NCBI RefSeq assembly: GCF_006337105.1
Contig: NZ_CP040871.1
Span: forward strand, 62,001-126,000
DNA length: 64,000 bases
Direction: 5' to 3'
DNA from: Thermomonas aquatica
GTDB lineage: Bacteria > Pseudomonadota > Gammaproteobacteria > Xanthomonadales > Xanthomonadaceae
The first letter of the stretch is position 1. Every line of letters starts with the position of its first letter. Below are positions 25,003 through 35,750 of the stretch, in pieces. The notes under the pieces were generated by a model. It was not told where the DNA came from, searched no databases, and worked only from the letters and a program-made list of their open reading frames with translations. A program made the position numbers and the translations under genes.

Positions 25003-25275
25003 ATGTCCCGCATCGATATCCGCCATGCCCATTCGCTGCCCAAGGCCAAGGCCCGCAAGGCGGTCGAAGACGTCGCGAAGAAGCTCGCCGAGAAATTCGA
25101 GATGGATTACGGCTGGGAGGGCGACACCCTGAATTTCTCGCGCTCCGGCGTCGACGGCCACATCGCGCTGGAGCCGGAGGAACTGCACGTGCACGCCAAG
25201 CTCGGCTTCCTCACCGCGATGTTCAAGGACCCGATCGAGAACGAGATCAAGCGCGTGCTGAAAGAGAAGTTCTGA
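25003..25275 (+). CDS. Polyhydroxyalkanoic acid system family protein
   Basis: A 90-residue protein matching the small family found in polyhydroxyalkanoate granule regions. It has MSRIDIRHAHSLPKAKARKAVEDVA, then FEMDYGWEGDTLNFSRSGVDGHI, and ends AMFKDPIENEIKRVLKEKF. Its role is unproven; it is thought to accompany phasins and PHA synthesis. The ATG at 25003 is the first residue of the conserved region. The 3' end overlaps the end of msrQ by 29 bp on the opposite strand. With the two phasin-like proteins upstream it supports storage-granule metabolism here. Confidence 0.85.
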   Translation: MSRIDIRHAHSLPKAKARKAVEDVAKKLAEKFEMDYGWEGDTLNFSRSGVDGHIALEPEELHVHAKLGFLTAMFKDPIENEIKRVLKEKF

Positions 25276-25891
25276 CCCGCCAGCGTTTCCACAGCCGCCA
25301 ACCCAGCAGCAAGGCGGCGATTCCGGCATACAGCGCCGGTTCGCGGATGTCGGATTTCACCAGCCACCAGAAGTGCAGCACGGCCAGCACGGCCACGGCA
25401 TAGACCAGCATGTGCAGGCGCGCCCAGTGGCGGCCGAGGCGCCTGATCCAGCCGGTGGTGGAGGTGACCGCTAGCGGCACCAGCAGCAGCCAGGCGATGA
25501 AACCCACGGTGATGTACGGACGCTTGGCGATGTCCTCGAACACCTGCGTCCAGAACCCGCGCAGGTCCAGGCCGAGGTAGGCGGCGAAATGCAGCGTGGC
25601 GTAGGCGAAGGCGTACAGCCCGAGCATGCGCCGGAAGCGCACCAGCACGCTCCAGCCGCTGAGCTGGCGCAAGGGCGTGATCGCCAGGGTGAGCATCAGG
25701 AAACGCAGCGCCCACAGGCCGAGGCGGTGCTCGATCTCGGCGACCGGGTCCGCGCCGAGCGCATTGCCGCCGGTTCTGGCCACGCTCCACACCTGCCACA
25801 GCAGGATCGCCAGCGGAGTGAGCGCGGCGAGGTGGACGAGGGTCTTGGCGAGGATGATCCGCGGTTCGGCGCGACGCCTCGGCTTCGCCAT
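25247..25891 (-). CDS. msrQ: MsrQ, heme-binding membrane subunit of the MsrPQ system
   Basis: A 214-residue membrane protein with six hydrophobic segments. Conserved histidines in helices (HLAAL, TLHFAAYLG, RLHMLVYAVAVLAVLHFWW) fit b-type heme binding in the ferric-reductase-like fold. MsrQ passes electrons from the respiratory chain to periplasmic MsrP, which repairs oxidised methionine in envelope proteins. The ATG at 25891 overlaps the msrP stop by one base (TGATG), showing tight coupling. Length fits the family. Confidence 0.93.
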   Translation of the reverse strand: MAKPRRRAEPRIILAKTLVHLAALTPLAILLWQVWSVARTGGNALGADPVAEIEHRLGLWALRFLMLTLAITPLRQLSGWSVLVRFRRMLGLYAFAYATLHFAAYLGLDLRGFWTQVFEDIAKRPYITVGFIAWLLLVPLAVTSTTGWIRRLGRHWARLHMLVYAVAVLAVLHFWWLVKSDIREPALYAGIAALLLGWRLWKRWRVRTSLSARA

Positions 25892-26856
25892 CAGAACCAC
25901 TTCTTCAGGTCCATGCCGGCATACAGCGACGCGACCTGTTCGGCATAACCGTTGAACGGCCGGGTCGGGATGCGTTCGGCGAACAGCTTGCTGGCGCTGC
26001 CGGCGATCCGGCGCTCGCTCTTCTGGCTCCAGCGCGGGTGGTCGACCGCGGGGTTCACGTTGGAGAAGAACCCGTATTCCGAGGGCTGCGACAGGTTCCA
26101 GCTGGTCTTCGGCATGCGCTCGACGAAGGTGATCGCGATGATCGACTTGATTCCCTTGAAGCCGTATTTCCACGGCACCACGAGGCGCAACGGCGCGCCG
26201 TTCTGCTGCGGCACGGGCTTGCCGTACATGCCGGTCACCAGCAGGGTCAGCGGATGCATCGCCTCGTCGATGCGCAGGCCTTCGCGGTAGGGCCAGTCGA
26301 GCACGTCGGCGCGCACGCCCGGCATCTGCCGCGGGTCGGCCAAACTGGTGAAGGCGACGTATTTGGCCTTCGAGGTCGGCTCGAAGCGCTTCAGCACGTC
26401 CGCCAGCGGCACGCCCAGCCACGGGATCACCATCGACCAGCCTTCCACGCAGCGCATCCGGTAGACGCGTTCCTCGGGCCTGAGCCCCTTCAGCAGGTCG
26501 TCCAGCGACAGCCTGCCGGGCTTGGCGCAATGCCCGCCCACCGCCACCGTCCATGGGCTGGTGCGCAGGGTCTTCGCCGCATTCGAGGGATCGTCCTTGG
26601 CGGTGCCGAATTCGTAGAAATTGTTGTAGCTGGTCGCGTCCGCCTCGCGGGTCTGTTCCTCGGCGGTGCGGAAGCCGGATTTCGCCTGCGCCGGCGTCAC
26701 CACCACCTTCGACGGGGGAGGCGCGGCTTCTGAGCATCCGGCGACGCCCAAGGCGGGCAGCAGGCCGATCGCCGCCAGTACCCGGCGGCGATCGCGATAG
26801 ACCGCTTCGTCGGTGATGTCGTCGGCGGGGACATGCAGGGATTCGCGCAGGCGCAT
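25891..26856 (-). CDS. msrP: MsrP, periplasmic methionine sulfoxide reductase catalytic subunit
   Basis: A 321-residue molybdopterin enzyme that reduces methionine sulfoxide in periplasmic proteins. The Tat signal is clear: [20 protein letters not shown] (21-40), with a Cys at 41 just after. The molybdenum-ligating Cys136 sits in the family motif [27 protein letters not shown] and RPFNGY near the end are also conserved. The ATG at 26856 has GGAGGA upstream; the longer open frame to 27009 is unconserved. It is the first gene of the msrP-msrQ pair and is divergent from serC. Confidence 0.95.
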   Translation of the reverse strand: MRLRESLHVPADDITDEAVYRDRRRVLAAIGLLPALGVAGCSEAAPPPSKVVVTPAQAKSGFRTAEEQTREADATSYNNFYEFGTAKDDPSNAAKTLRTSPWTVAVGGHCAKPGRLSLDDLLKGLRPEERVYRMRCVEGWSMVIPWLGVPLADVLKRFEPTSKAKYVAFTSLADPRQMPGVRADVLDWPYREGLRIDEAMHPLTLLVTGMYGKPVPQQNGAPLRLVVPWKYGFKGIKSIIAITFVERMPKTSWNLSQPSEYGFFSNVNPAVDHPRWSQKSERRIAGSASKLFAERIPTRPFNGYAEQVASLYAGMDLKKWF

Positions 26857-27050
26857 GGCGGTTTCCTCCGGCGGTGCTTGGGTGCGCTGCAAGCATAGAG
26901 CGGCAGGCGCGACGGAAGTTGCGTGGCGATGGTGCAGGGCGTCCGCCGGTTGTTGCCCGGCGGCCGCAAGCGGTTGCCGCTGAAACCTGTTGCGCGGCCG
27001 GTGCTGCACTGCGGCATACTGCGGTTCCCCCTACCACCCGGAGCTTCCCG

Positions 27051-28136
27051 ATGTCGCGCGCCTTCAACTTCAGTGCCGGCCCTGCCACCCTGCCGGAACC
27101 CGTGCTGCGCCAGGCGCAGGCGGAAATGCTGGAGTTCGGCAATGCCGGGGCCTCCATCGTCGAGCTCAGCCATCGCGGGCCGGAATTCATCGCGGTGGCG
27201 CAGCAGACCGAAGCCGACCTGCGCAAGCTGCTGTCGATCCCGGACGACTATGCGGTGATCTTTACCTCCGGCGGCGCCACCACCATCCAGGCGCTGCTGC
27301 CGCTGAACTTCGCCGAGGCCGGGCAGGCCGCCGATTACGTGGTCACCGGCCACTGGGGCAAGACCGCGCTGAAGCAGGCCAAACCGTACGTGGCGGCGAA
27401 CGTGGCCGCGAACGGCGAGGCCGGCGGCTACCGCTCGATCCCGGCGCGCGGCGAATGGCATCTCTCCCCGGATGCCGCCTACGTGCACATCACCGCCAAC
27501 GAAACCATCCACGGCGTCGAGTTCCGCGACATCCCCGAGACCGGCAAGGTGCCGCTGGTCGGCGACTTCAGCTCCTCGATCGCCTCCGAGCCGCTGGACA
27601 TCCGCAAGTTCGGCGCGATCTACGCCGGCGCGCAGAAGAACCTCGGTCCGGTCGGCATCAGCGTGCTGATCGTCGATCGCGAGCTGCTGGAACGGGCCGG
27701 CCAGCCGCGCGCGGACATCTTCGACTACCGCAGCCAGCTCAAGGCGGAGTCCATGCTCAACACCCCGCCGAGCTGGAACTGGTACATGCTCGGCCTGACC
27801 GTGAAGTGGATGCTGGACGAAGGCGGCGTGGCCGAGTTCGCCGCGCGCAACGCGCGCAAGGCGGCGGTGCTGTACGACGTGATCGACAAATCGGGCGGTT
27901 TCTACCGCAACGAAGTCGAGGCCGCCGTGCGCTCGCGCATGAACGTGCCGTTCTTCCTGTTCGACGAGGCGCTGGACAAGCCCTTCCTCAAGGAAGCCGC
28001 CGCAGCCGGCCTGATCTCGCTCAAGGGCCACCGCGCGCTGGGCGGCATGCGCGCCTCGATCTACAACGCGATGCCGGAAGCGGGCGTGCAGGCATTGGCC
28101 GATTTCATGAAGGATTTCCAGGCGAGAAATGGCTAA
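27051..28136 (+). CDS. serC: Phosphoserine aminotransferase
   Basis: A 361-residue class V aminotransferase making 3-phosphoserine from 3-phosphohydroxypyruvate; it also serves the pyridoxine pathway. Visible motifs are [15 protein letters not shown] at the N-terminus, [20 protein letters not shown] and the PLP lysine Lys196 in [10 protein letters not shown]. The ATG at 27051 begins the conserved N-terminus, and the upstream frame to 26874 is not conserved. It heads the serC-pheA-hisC-aroA run; its end overlaps pheA by 8 bp. Confidence 0.97.
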   Translation: MSRAFNFSAGPATLPEPVLRQAQAEMLEFGNAGASIVELSHRGPEFIAVAQQTEADLRKLLSIPDDYAVIFTSGGATTIQALLPLNFAEAGQAADYVVTGHWGKTALKQAKPYVAANVAANGEAGGYRSIPARGEWHLSPDAAYVHITANETIHGVEFRDIPETGKVPLVGDFSSSIASEPLDIRKFGAIYAGAQKNLGPVGISVLIVDRELLERAGQPRADIFDYRSQLKAESMLNTPPSWNWYMLGLTVKWMLDEGGVAEFAARNARKAAVLYDVIDKSGGFYRNEVEAAVRSRMNVPFFLFDEALDKPFLKEAAAAGLISLKGHRALGGMRASIYNAMPEAGVQALADFMKDFQARNG

Positions 28137-29247
28137 GAAACCCGTCAAGAAAGCCAAGGAGGCCGATGCCAAGCCCGACCTGGCCGAAGTCCGCGCGCAG
28201 ATCGACGGCATCGACCGTCGCATCCAGGAACTGATCGCCGAGCGCGCCAACTGGGCGCACCAGGTCGGCAAGGCCAAGGGCAAGCTCGCCGCCGCGGTGG
28301 ATTACTACCGCCCGGAACGCGAGGCGCAGGTGCTGCGCCGGGTGGTCGACCGCAACGACGGCCCGCTCTCCGACGAAGTGCTGGTGCGCGTGTTCCGCGA
28401 GGTGATGTCGGCCTGCCTGGCCCAGCAGGAGCCGCTGAAGATCGGTTACCTCGGCCCGGAAGGCACGTTCTCGCAACAGGCGGTGCACAAGCATTTCGGC
28501 CATTCCGCGCACGGCCTGCCGATGGCCAGCATCGAGGAAGTGTTCCAGGAAGTCGCCGCCGGCCATGCCGATTTCGGCGTGGTGCCGGTGGAGAACTCGG
28601 GGCAGGGCACGATCCAGGTCACCCTCGACCTGTTCCTCACCTCGCCGCTGAAAATCTGCGGCGAAGTCGAACTGCGCGTGCACCAGCATTTGCTGTCGCG
28701 CAGCGGCCGGATCGAGGACATCGAGCGCGTGTACGCGCATCCGCAGGCGCTGGCGCAGACCGCCGGCTGGTTGCGCACGAATTTGCCGAAGGCGGAGAAG
28801 ATCCCGGTGTCGAGCAATGCCGAGGGCGCGCGCCGCGCGCGCAACGCGGACGATGCCGCGGCCATCGCCGGCGAATCCGCCGGGCTGGTGTATGGCCTCA
28901 AGCGCATCGCGGGTCCCATCGAAGACCGCAGCGACAACACCACCCGCTTCCTGGTGCTGGGCCGCGAATCGTTCCCGTCCTCGGGCCACGACCGTACCTC
29001 GCTGCTGGTGTTCATCCGCGACCGACCGGGCGCGCTGTACGGCGTGCTGGAACCGCTGGCGCGGCGCGGCATCAGCATGAACCGGATCGAATCGCGGCCC
29101 GCGCACGGCCACCTCTGGCAGTACGCGTTCTTCATCGACGTCGCCGGCCATTGCCAGGAATCGCCGCTGAAGGACGCGCTGGACGAGATCGCCGAAAAGG
29201 GCGATGAAGTGCGCGTGCTGGGTTCCTATCCCGTCGCGATCCTCTGA
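28129..29247 (+). CDS. pheA: Chorismate mutase / prephenate dehydratase (P-protein)
   Basis: A 372-residue bifunctional enzyme for phenylalanine synthesis. The AroQ-type mutase domain covers about residues 16-95 ([20 protein letters not shown] and [18 protein letters not shown]). Prephenate dehydratase follows from about 105 ([15 protein letters not shown], then [11 protein letters not shown], then [13 protein letters not shown]). A C-terminal ACT domain ([31 protein letters not shown]) senses phenylalanine. Length and order match the gammaproteobacterial P-protein. The gene overlaps serC and is followed one base later by hisC. Confidence 0.97.
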   Translation: MAKKPVKKAKEADAKPDLAEVRAQIDGIDRRIQELIAERANWAHQVGKAKGKLAAAVDYYRPEREAQVLRRVVDRNDGPLSDEVLVRVFREVMSACLAQQEPLKIGYLGPEGTFSQQAVHKHFGHSAHGLPMASIEEVFQEVAAGHADFGVVPVENSGQGTIQVTLDLFLTSPLKICGEVELRVHQHLLSRSGRIEDIERVYAHPQALAQTAGWLRTNLPKAEKIPVSSNAEGARRARNADDAAAIAGESAGLVYGLKRIAGPIEDRSDNTTRFLVLGRESFPSSGHDRTSLLVFIRDRPGALYGVLEPLARRGISMNRIESRPAHGHLWQYAFFIDVAGHCQESPLKDALDEIAEKGDEVRVLGSYPVAIL

Positions 29248-29248
29248 C

Positions 29249-30364
29249 ATGGTCGATTTCGAGACCCTCGCGCGTCCCGGCGTCCGCGGCCTGCGCGCTT
29301 ACGATCCCGGCCACGACCTGGTCGCGCTGCGTCGCCGCTATGTCGAGGCGCAACTGGTCGAACTCGGTTCCAACGAGAATCCGTACGGTGCCAGCCCGCA
29401 GGCGAAGCAGGCGATCGTCGATGCGCTGGCCGGCATCCACATCTACCCGGATCCGCTCGGCGGCGACCTCAAGCGCGCGCTGGCGAAGCACCACGGCATC
29501 GACAGCGCCAACCTGCTGCTCGGCAACGGCTCGCACGAATTGCTGATGCAGTTCGCGCAGGTGTTCGCCGGCCCCGGCGAGGACGTCGTCGCGTCGAAAT
29601 TCGGATTCGCGGTGTATGCGCTGGCGGCGCAGGCCGCGGGCGCGGAACTGCGGCTGGCACCGGCGCTGTCGCGCGATGCGGCGATGCCGCGCGGCCACGA
29701 CCTGGCGGCGGTGCTGGAGGCGATCGGCCCGCGCACCAAGCTGGTCTACCTCGCCAATCCGAACAACCCCACCGGCACCTGGTTCGGCGCCGAGCTGTTC
29801 GCCGATTTCCTGGCACGGGTGCCGGAGCACGTGATCGTGGTGGTCGACGAGGCCTATGCCGAATTCGTCGATGCCGTGGATTTCGCCTCGGCGCTGCCGC
29901 TGGTCGCGCGCCATCCCAACCTGGTGGTGACCCGCACCTTCAGCAAGGCGTATGCGCTGGCCGGCCTGCGCGTGGGTTACGCGGTGGCGCACCCGCAGCT
30001 GATCGCGGTGATGGAGCGCGTGCGCGAGAGCTTCAACGTCAATGCGCTGGGTCTTGCCGCTGCTGAAGCGGCATTGGCGGATGCGGAGCACCTGCAAGCG
30101 TCGGTTGCGGGCAACGCAGCGCAGCGCGCAGCGCTGGCCCAAGCGCTGCTTGCGCGTGGCCTGAAAGTGTCGCCCTCGCAGACGAACTTCCTGCTGGTCG
30201 AATTCGGCGACGATGCCGGGCGCATCGAATCGCGGCTGGTCTCGCGCGGCGTGGTGCTGCGGCCGATGGGCGGCTATGGCCTCGGCGAATGCCTGCGCAT
30301 CACCGTCGGCACCGAGGCCGAGAACCGGCGCCTGCTCGAAGCCTTGGACGAGGTTCGGGCATGA
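29249..30364 (+). CDS. hisC: Histidinol-phosphate / aromatic aminotransferase
   Basis: A 371-residue class I/II aminotransferase. It has LGSNENPYGASPQA near residue 39, YLANPNNPTGTW (167-178), VVVDEAYAEF and the PLP-binding Lys233 in TFSKAYALAGLRVGY. HisC paralogues placed inside aromatic amino acid operons often act as aromatic aminotransferases. Its position between pheA and aroA, with an ATGA overlap to aroA, suggests that use in phenylalanine and tyrosine synthesis. A role in histidine synthesis cannot be excluded from this window. Confidence 0.93.
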   Translation: MVDFETLARPGVRGLRAYDPGHDLVALRRRYVEAQLVELGSNENPYGASPQAKQAIVDALAGIHIYPDPLGGDLKRALAKHHGIDSANLLLGNGSHELLMQFAQVFAGPGEDVVASKFGFAVYALAAQAAGAELRLAPALSRDAAMPRGHDLAAVLEAIGPRTKLVYLANPNNPTGTWFGAELFADFLARVPEHVIVVVDEAYAEFVDAVDFASALPLVARHPNLVVTRTFSKAYALAGLRVGYAVAHPQLIAVMERVRESFNVNALGLAAAEAALADAEHLQASVAGNAAQRAALAQALLARGLKVSPSQTNFLLVEFGDDAGRIESRLVSRGVVLRPMGGYGLGECLRITVGTEAENRRLLEALDEVRA

Positions 30365-31668
30365 GCGTCCGCCAGGACTGGATCGCCGCACGTGGCGGCC
30401 CGCTGCGCGGCGAGTTGCTGGTGCCGGGCGACAAGTCGGTGTCGCATCGCGCGATCATGTTCGGCGCCATCGCAGAAGGCAGCACCCGCATCGACGGCTT
30501 CCTCGAAGGCGAGGACACCCGCGCCACCGCCGCGATCTTCCGCCAGCTGGGCGTGCGCATCGAAGCGCCCAGCGACGGCGTGCGCATCGTGCATGGCGTC
30601 GGCCTGCACGGCCTGCAGCCGACCGGTGAAGCGCTGGACTGCGGCAATGCCGGCACCGCGATGCGCCTGTTGACCGGGCTGCTGGCCGGGCAGCGCTTCG
30701 ACAGCACGCTGGTTGGCGACGAGTCCCTGAGCAAACGGCCGATGCGACGGGTGATCGAGCCGTTGTCCTCGATGGGCGCGCGGATCGATTCGAACGACGG
30801 CGCCGCACCGCTGCAGGTCCATGGCGGGCGCGCATTGCACGGCATCGACTACGCCTTGCCGGTGGCCAGTGCGCAGATCAAGTCGGCCGTGCTGCTGGCC
30901 GGGCTGTACGCGCAGGGCGAGACGGTGGTCCGCGAACCGCACCCGACCCGCGATTACACCGAACGCATGCTGTCCGCGTTCGGCGTGGAGATCGCATTTT
31001 CGCCCGGCCTCGCGCGCCTGCGCGGTGGGCAGGCGTTGCGCGCGACCGATGTCAGCGTGCCGGCCGACTTTTCCTCGGCCGCGTTCTTCATCGTCGCCGC
31101 CAGCCTGGTGCCGGGTTCGGAACTGTTGCTGCGCCGGGTCGGGATGAACCCGCGCCGCACGGGACTGCTGCACGTGCTGCGCCTGATGGGGGCGGAGATC
31201 GTCGAGGAAAACGCCGGCGAACAGGGCGGCGAGCCGGTGGCCGACCTGCGCGTGCGGCATGCGCCGCTGAGCGGCATCGAGGTGCCGGTCGCGCACGTGC
31301 CGGACATGATCGACGAATTCCCGGCGCTGTTCGTGGCCGCGGCCTGCGCCAGCGGCGCGACCGTGGTGCGCGGCGCGGCGGAATTGCGGGTCAAGGAGTC
31401 CGACCGCATCGCGACGATGGCGACCGGGCTGCGCGCGCTCGGCATCGTCGTCGATGAAACCCCGGATGGCGCGACCATCCACGGCGGCGCGCTGCATGGC
31501 GGTGCGGTCGAATCGCATGGCGACCATCGCATCGCGATGGCGTTCGCGGTGGCGGCGCAGTTGGCGGATGGCGAAGTGCGGATCGGCGATGTCGCCAACG
31601 TGGCGACCTCGTTCCCGGGCTTCGACGGGTTGGCCCGCGTCGCGGGCATGCAGCTGGACGCGGGCTGA
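30361..31668 (+). CDS. aroA: 3-phosphoshikimate 1-carboxyvinyltransferase (EPSP synthase)
   Basis: A 435-residue enzyme of the shikimate pathway joining phosphoenolpyruvate to shikimate-3-phosphate. Family motifs are LVPGDKSVSHRAIMFGAIAEG, LDCGNAGTAMRLLTG, DESLSKRPMRR and ELRVKESDRIATMATGL, all intact. The ATG overlaps the hisC stop (ATGA at 30361-30364). The stop is directly followed by the end of the convergent TonB-like gene, with no spacer. The usual downstream neighbour cmk is not here but about 28 kb away. Confidence 0.97.
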   Translation: MSVRQDWIAARGGPLRGELLVPGDKSVSHRAIMFGAIAEGSTRIDGFLEGEDTRATAAIFRQLGVRIEAPSDGVRIVHGVGLHGLQPTGEALDCGNAGTAMRLLTGLLAGQRFDSTLVGDESLSKRPMRRVIEPLSSMGARIDSNDGAAPLQVHGGRALHGIDYALPVASAQIKSAVLLAGLYAQGETVVREPHPTRDYTERMLSAFGVEIAFSPGLARLRGGQALRATDVSVPADFSSAAFFIVAASLVPGSELLLRRVGMNPRRTGLLHVLRLMGAEIVEENAGEQGGEPVADLRVRHAPLSGIEVPVAHVPDMIDEFPALFVAAACASGATVVRGAAELRVKESDRIATMATGLRALGIVVDETPDGATIHGGALHGGAVESHGDHRIAMAFAVAAQLADGEVRIGDVANVATSFPGFDGLARVAGMQLDAG

Positions 31669-32295
31669 TCAGTTCTGCGGGTTGAATGCGATCGGCACGA
31701 CGACGTCCGAACTCGTGGCCCGTCCGTTGCGCATCGCCGGCTTGAAGGTCCAGCGCCGCACCGCCTCCATCGCCGCGCGGTCGAGGAAGCGGTTGCCGCT
31801 GGATTCGGCCACCTCCATGCGTTCGACGCTGCCATCGGTCGCGATGCTGGCCCTGACCTGCACGGTGCCGCCGATGTTGCGGCGCAGGGCTTCCTGCGGA
31901 TAACGCGGCGGCGGACGGCTGAGCGGAACCGCGTCGCTATCGGCCACGGCCGTCGGCGCAACGGGCGCGGGCGGAGGCGGCGGTGGTGCGGGCGGTTCGA
32001 TGATCCTGGGTTGCTCACCCGCCGGTGCGGCGGGTCGCATGCCTTCACGCGGCATGTTCAGGCCGCTGGCATTGCCGTCCTCGCTGGCCACGTCGGCCGG
32101 GACCGGCGCGGGGAGTGTTTCGCCATCGGCCGTGGCCCCCGAGCTCGGGCTGCCCGCCTTGAAGAAATCGCTGTCGCTGCGCTGGTCCAGCCACAGCAGG
32201 AAAAACAGCAGCAGGCCGATGCCGAAGGCGATCGCCAGCGGCTTCACCAGGTGCGGCGGCAACAGCGGGCGGCGTACAGGTGTTGGCTCGGACAT
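31669..32295 (-). CDS. TonB-like energy transducer protein
   Basis: A 208-residue TonB-type protein. A single membrane helix (about residues 18-40, LAIAFGIGLLLFFLLWL) is followed by a long linker with a Pro run (PPAPPPPPPAP near 105-115). A C-terminal TonB domain then carries RYPQEALRRNIGGTVQVRASI and VRRWTFKPAMRNG. TonB proteins transmit proton-motive force to outer-membrane receptors. No ExbB, ExbD or receptor gene is adjacent, so the partner is elsewhere. The start at 32295 precedes the conserved part; the frame to 32382 is not conserved. Confidence 0.88.
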   Translation of the reverse strand: MSEPTPVRRPLLPPHLVKPLAIAFGIGLLLFFLLWLDQRSDSDFFKAGSPSSGATADGETLPAPVPADVASEDGNASGLNMPREGMRPAAPAGEQPRIIEPPAPPPPPPAPVAPTAVADSDAVPLSRPPPRYPQEALRRNIGGTVQVRASIATDGSVERMEVAESSGNRFLDRAAMEAVRRWTFKPAMRNGRATSSDVVVPIAFNPQN

Positions 32296-32384
32296 GCCGG
32301 CATTCTGGCATGCCGATGTGAGGGTTTTGGCAAGCGGCGGGGCAGCCGGCCGGCGCATCGGCGATAATGTGCATTCACTCATGA

Positions 32385-33677
<1,293 letters not shown>

Positions 33678-33697
33678 TCGCTTCCGGCTCCGCGGAC

Positions 33698-33726
33698 AAA
33701 AAACGGGCCCGCATTGCGGGCCCGTT
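33698..33726 (-). terminator. Intrinsic terminator of azoR
   Basis: A perfect 9-bp GC stem (CGGGCCCGC with its complement, extended by AA/TT) with a 3-base loop. Read on the minus strand it is followed by six T residues. It lies just past the azoR stop and between two convergent genes. Confidence 0.85.
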
Positions 33727-33768
33727 GCGTTCCGGGGCAGGGGAGGGCGCGGAACGCGAAGCCTGGTT

Positions 33769-34350
33769 TCAGGCCGCCAGCGGCAATTCCGCGTCGATCT
33801 GCGCGCGTGCGGCCAGGATCGCGCGGCTGCGTTGTTCCGGCGACACCGAGAGTCCTTCGGCGCTGACGAATTCGACATCGTCGATGCCGAGGAAGCCGAA
33901 CACCTGGCGCAGGTACGGTTCGACGAAATTGCGGCCGCTGTCCGCCGGGTGCATGCCGCCGTAGGTCGCGGCGACGATCACCTTCTTGCCGCCGGCCAGG
34001 CCCTGCGGGCCTTCGGCGGTGTAGCGGAAGGTCTTGCCGGCCACCGCCACCCGGTCGATCCAGGCCTTGAGCTGGCTGGGGATGCCGAAGTTGTACATCG
34101 GCGCGCCGACCACGATCACGTCGGCGGCCAGGAATTCGTCCATCACCGCGGCGGCGGTGGCGGTTTCGTCGGCATCGGCCTGCGCCAGCGAGGCGCCGCT
34201 CAGGTGCGGCAGCGGATTCGCCGCAAGGTCGCGGTGGACGACCTCAAGGCCGCGCACATCGCGCTGCCAACGGGCGACGACCGCCGCGCCCAGTTCGCGG
34301 CTGGCGGAATGGGTGCCGAGGATGCTGGAATCGAGATGCAGGAGTTTCAT
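33769..34350 (-). CDS. azoR: FMN-dependent NADH azoreductase / quinone reductase
   Basis: A 193-residue flavodoxin-fold protein of the AzoR family, which reduces quinones and azo compounds with NADH. Typical segments are MKLLHLDSSILGTHSASREL, the FMN-binding APMYNFGIPSQLKAWIDRVAVAGKTFRYT and AATYGGMHP. The ATG at 34350 is the family start. The gene is divergent from a LysR regulator with two operator-like repeats between them, so induction by a quinone-like ligand through that regulator is a reasonable inference. A strong terminator follows. Confidence 0.93.
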   Translation of the reverse strand: MKLLHLDSSILGTHSASRELGAAVVARWQRDVRGLEVVHRDLAANPLPHLSGASLAQADADETATAAAVMDEFLAADVIVVGAPMYNFGIPSQLKAWIDRVAVAGKTFRYTAEGPQGLAGGKKVIVAATYGGMHPADSGRNFVEPYLRQVFGFLGIDDVEFVSAEGLSVSPEQRSRAILAARAQIDAELPLAA

Positions 34351-34404
34351 GGAAGGCCCCGTTGGTCGGTCGCGGCGGTTGCCGCGTTGGGGCGCATCCT
34401 GCTC

Positions 34405-34466
34405 CGTTGCATATTCGGGATAAACTAGGTTAAATATCACGATACGTTCCATATACGGAATTATCG
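34405..34466. promoter_or_regulatory. Two operator-like repeats in the azoR/lysR intergenic region
   Basis: Two copies of CGTTsCATATwCGGrA lie at 34405-34420 and 34445-34460, 40 bp apart. The second is centred in a near-perfect 27-bp inverted repeat (34440-34466) made of CGATA, TTCCATATACGGAA and TATCG, ending 2 bases before the lysR ATG. They are good candidates for binding by the adjacent LysR protein and would place autoregulation over its own start. Confidence 0.6.
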
Positions 34467-34468
34467 TC

Positions 34469-35437
34469 ATGCAGGATCTCAACGACCTGTACTACTTCGC
34501 CGCCGTGGTCGACCACGGCGGATTCGCCGCCGCCGAACGCGCGCTGGGCATCCCCAAGTCGCGGTTGAGCCGGCGCATCAGCGCGCTGGAAAGCGAGCTC
34601 GGGGTGCGCCTGCTGCAGCGCTCGACCCGGCGCTTCGCGGTCACCGACGTCGGCACCAGCGTGCATCGCCATGCGCAGTCGATGCTGGCCGAGGCGCAGG
34701 CGGCGCGCGAAGCGGTGGATCGCCTGAGCGCCGAACCGCGCGGCACGGTGCGGATCAGCGTGCCGGTGTCGATGGCGCAGCAGCAGTTCCCGAAACTGCT
34801 GCCCGAGTTCATGGCGCTGTACCCGAAGGTGCGCCTGCAGCTGATCGTCAGCAACCGCCGCGTCGACGTGATCAACGAAGGCGTGGACGTGGCGCTGCGC
34901 GTGCGCGCCAAGCTGGACGACGACGGCAGCCTGGTCATGCGCAGCTTCGGCCAGGTCCAGGAATTGCTGGTGGCCAGCCCGAAGTACCTGGACCGCGCCG
35001 GGCGGCCGAAGAGCCCGGAGGAGCTCGCCGAGCACGTCACCTTGAGCATCAGCGAGGACGATGCGCGCCAGCGCTGGGAACTGCACGGCCCGGACGGCGA
35101 GGTGCGCCGGATCGAGCTGCAGCCGCGCGTCACCGGCTTCGATTTCCCGATGATGCAGGCGATGGCCGAGGGCGGCATCGGCATCACCCTGTTGCCGGAA
35201 ACCGTGTGCGCCGATGCGGTGCGCCGCGGCGACCTGGAAGTGGTGCTGCCGGAATGGCGATTGCCGCAGGGCATCGCGCACGCGGTGTTCGCGTCCCGCC
35301 GCGGTCTGCTGCCTGCGGTGCGGGTGTTGATCGACTTCCTGGCCGAGAAGCTGCCGCCGCTGATGGAAGCCGCGCGCCTGGATTGCAGCGAGAAAGGCGG
35401 TTGCGAAGGGCAGGGCAAGAAAGCGAAGAAGGCGTGA
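34469..35437 (+). CDS. LysR-family transcriptional regulator
   Basis: A 322-residue LysR regulator. The winged helix-turn-helix is at residues 1-62 (LNDLYYFAAVVDHGGFAAAERALGIPKSRLSRRISALE), and the effector domain is at about 90-295. The tail after residue 300 is an extra Cys/Lys-rich end (DCSEKGGCEGQGKKAKKA) not found in most LysR proteins. It is divergent from azoR, the usual arrangement for a LysR protein and its target. Two operator-like repeats lie between them, one directly abutting this start. Confidence 0.93.
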   Translation: MQDLNDLYYFAAVVDHGGFAAAERALGIPKSRLSRRISALESELGVRLLQRSTRRFAVTDVGTSVHRHAQSMLAEAQAAREAVDRLSAEPRGTVRISVPVSMAQQQFPKLLPEFMALYPKVRLQLIVSNRRVDVINEGVDVALRVRAKLDDDGSLVMRSFGQVQELLVASPKYLDRAGRPKSPEELAEHVTLSISEDDARQRWELHGPDGEVRRIELQPRVTGFDFPMMQAMAEGGIGITLLPETVCADAVRRGDLEVVLPEWRLPQGIAHAVFASRRGLLPAVRVLIDFLAEKLPPLMEAARLDCSEKGGCEGQGKKAKKA

Positions 35438-35551
35438 GCGGCGGGATCGATCCGGGCATCCCTGCGCTTGCCGCGCGGGGCGCCCGCGTCGTCCTTGTCG
35501 GCAGTCGCGCCGATGTGCCGTAGCGCGGCGACATGCGAGAATGAAGGCCAC

Positions 35552-35641
35552 GGAAGCGTGGCCGAGCGGTTTAAGGCACCGGTCTTGAAAACCGGCGATG
35601 GGTCAAACCATCCGTGAGTTCGAATCTCACCGCTTCCGCCA
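35552..35641 (+). tRNA. tRNA-Ser (anticodon UGA)
   Basis: A 90-base cloverleaf: acceptor GGAAGCG pairing with CGCTTCC, then anticodon stem CCGGT/ACCGG with loop CTTGAAA giving TGA at 35586-35588. It has the long variable arm expected of tRNA-Ser, a T loop GTTCGAATC and an encoded CCA end at 35639-35641. It reads UCA and related serine codons. Confidence 0.98.
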
Positions 35642-35750
35642 TCCTCCTCCCCGCGTAGGATTTTCCCTACCCGGCGATGCGGGCATCACCGGCTTGGCGG
35701 GCCTGTGCCGCAGGCGTAGCGTGGCGTCCATCGAGCAGGGGGGGGCTGCC

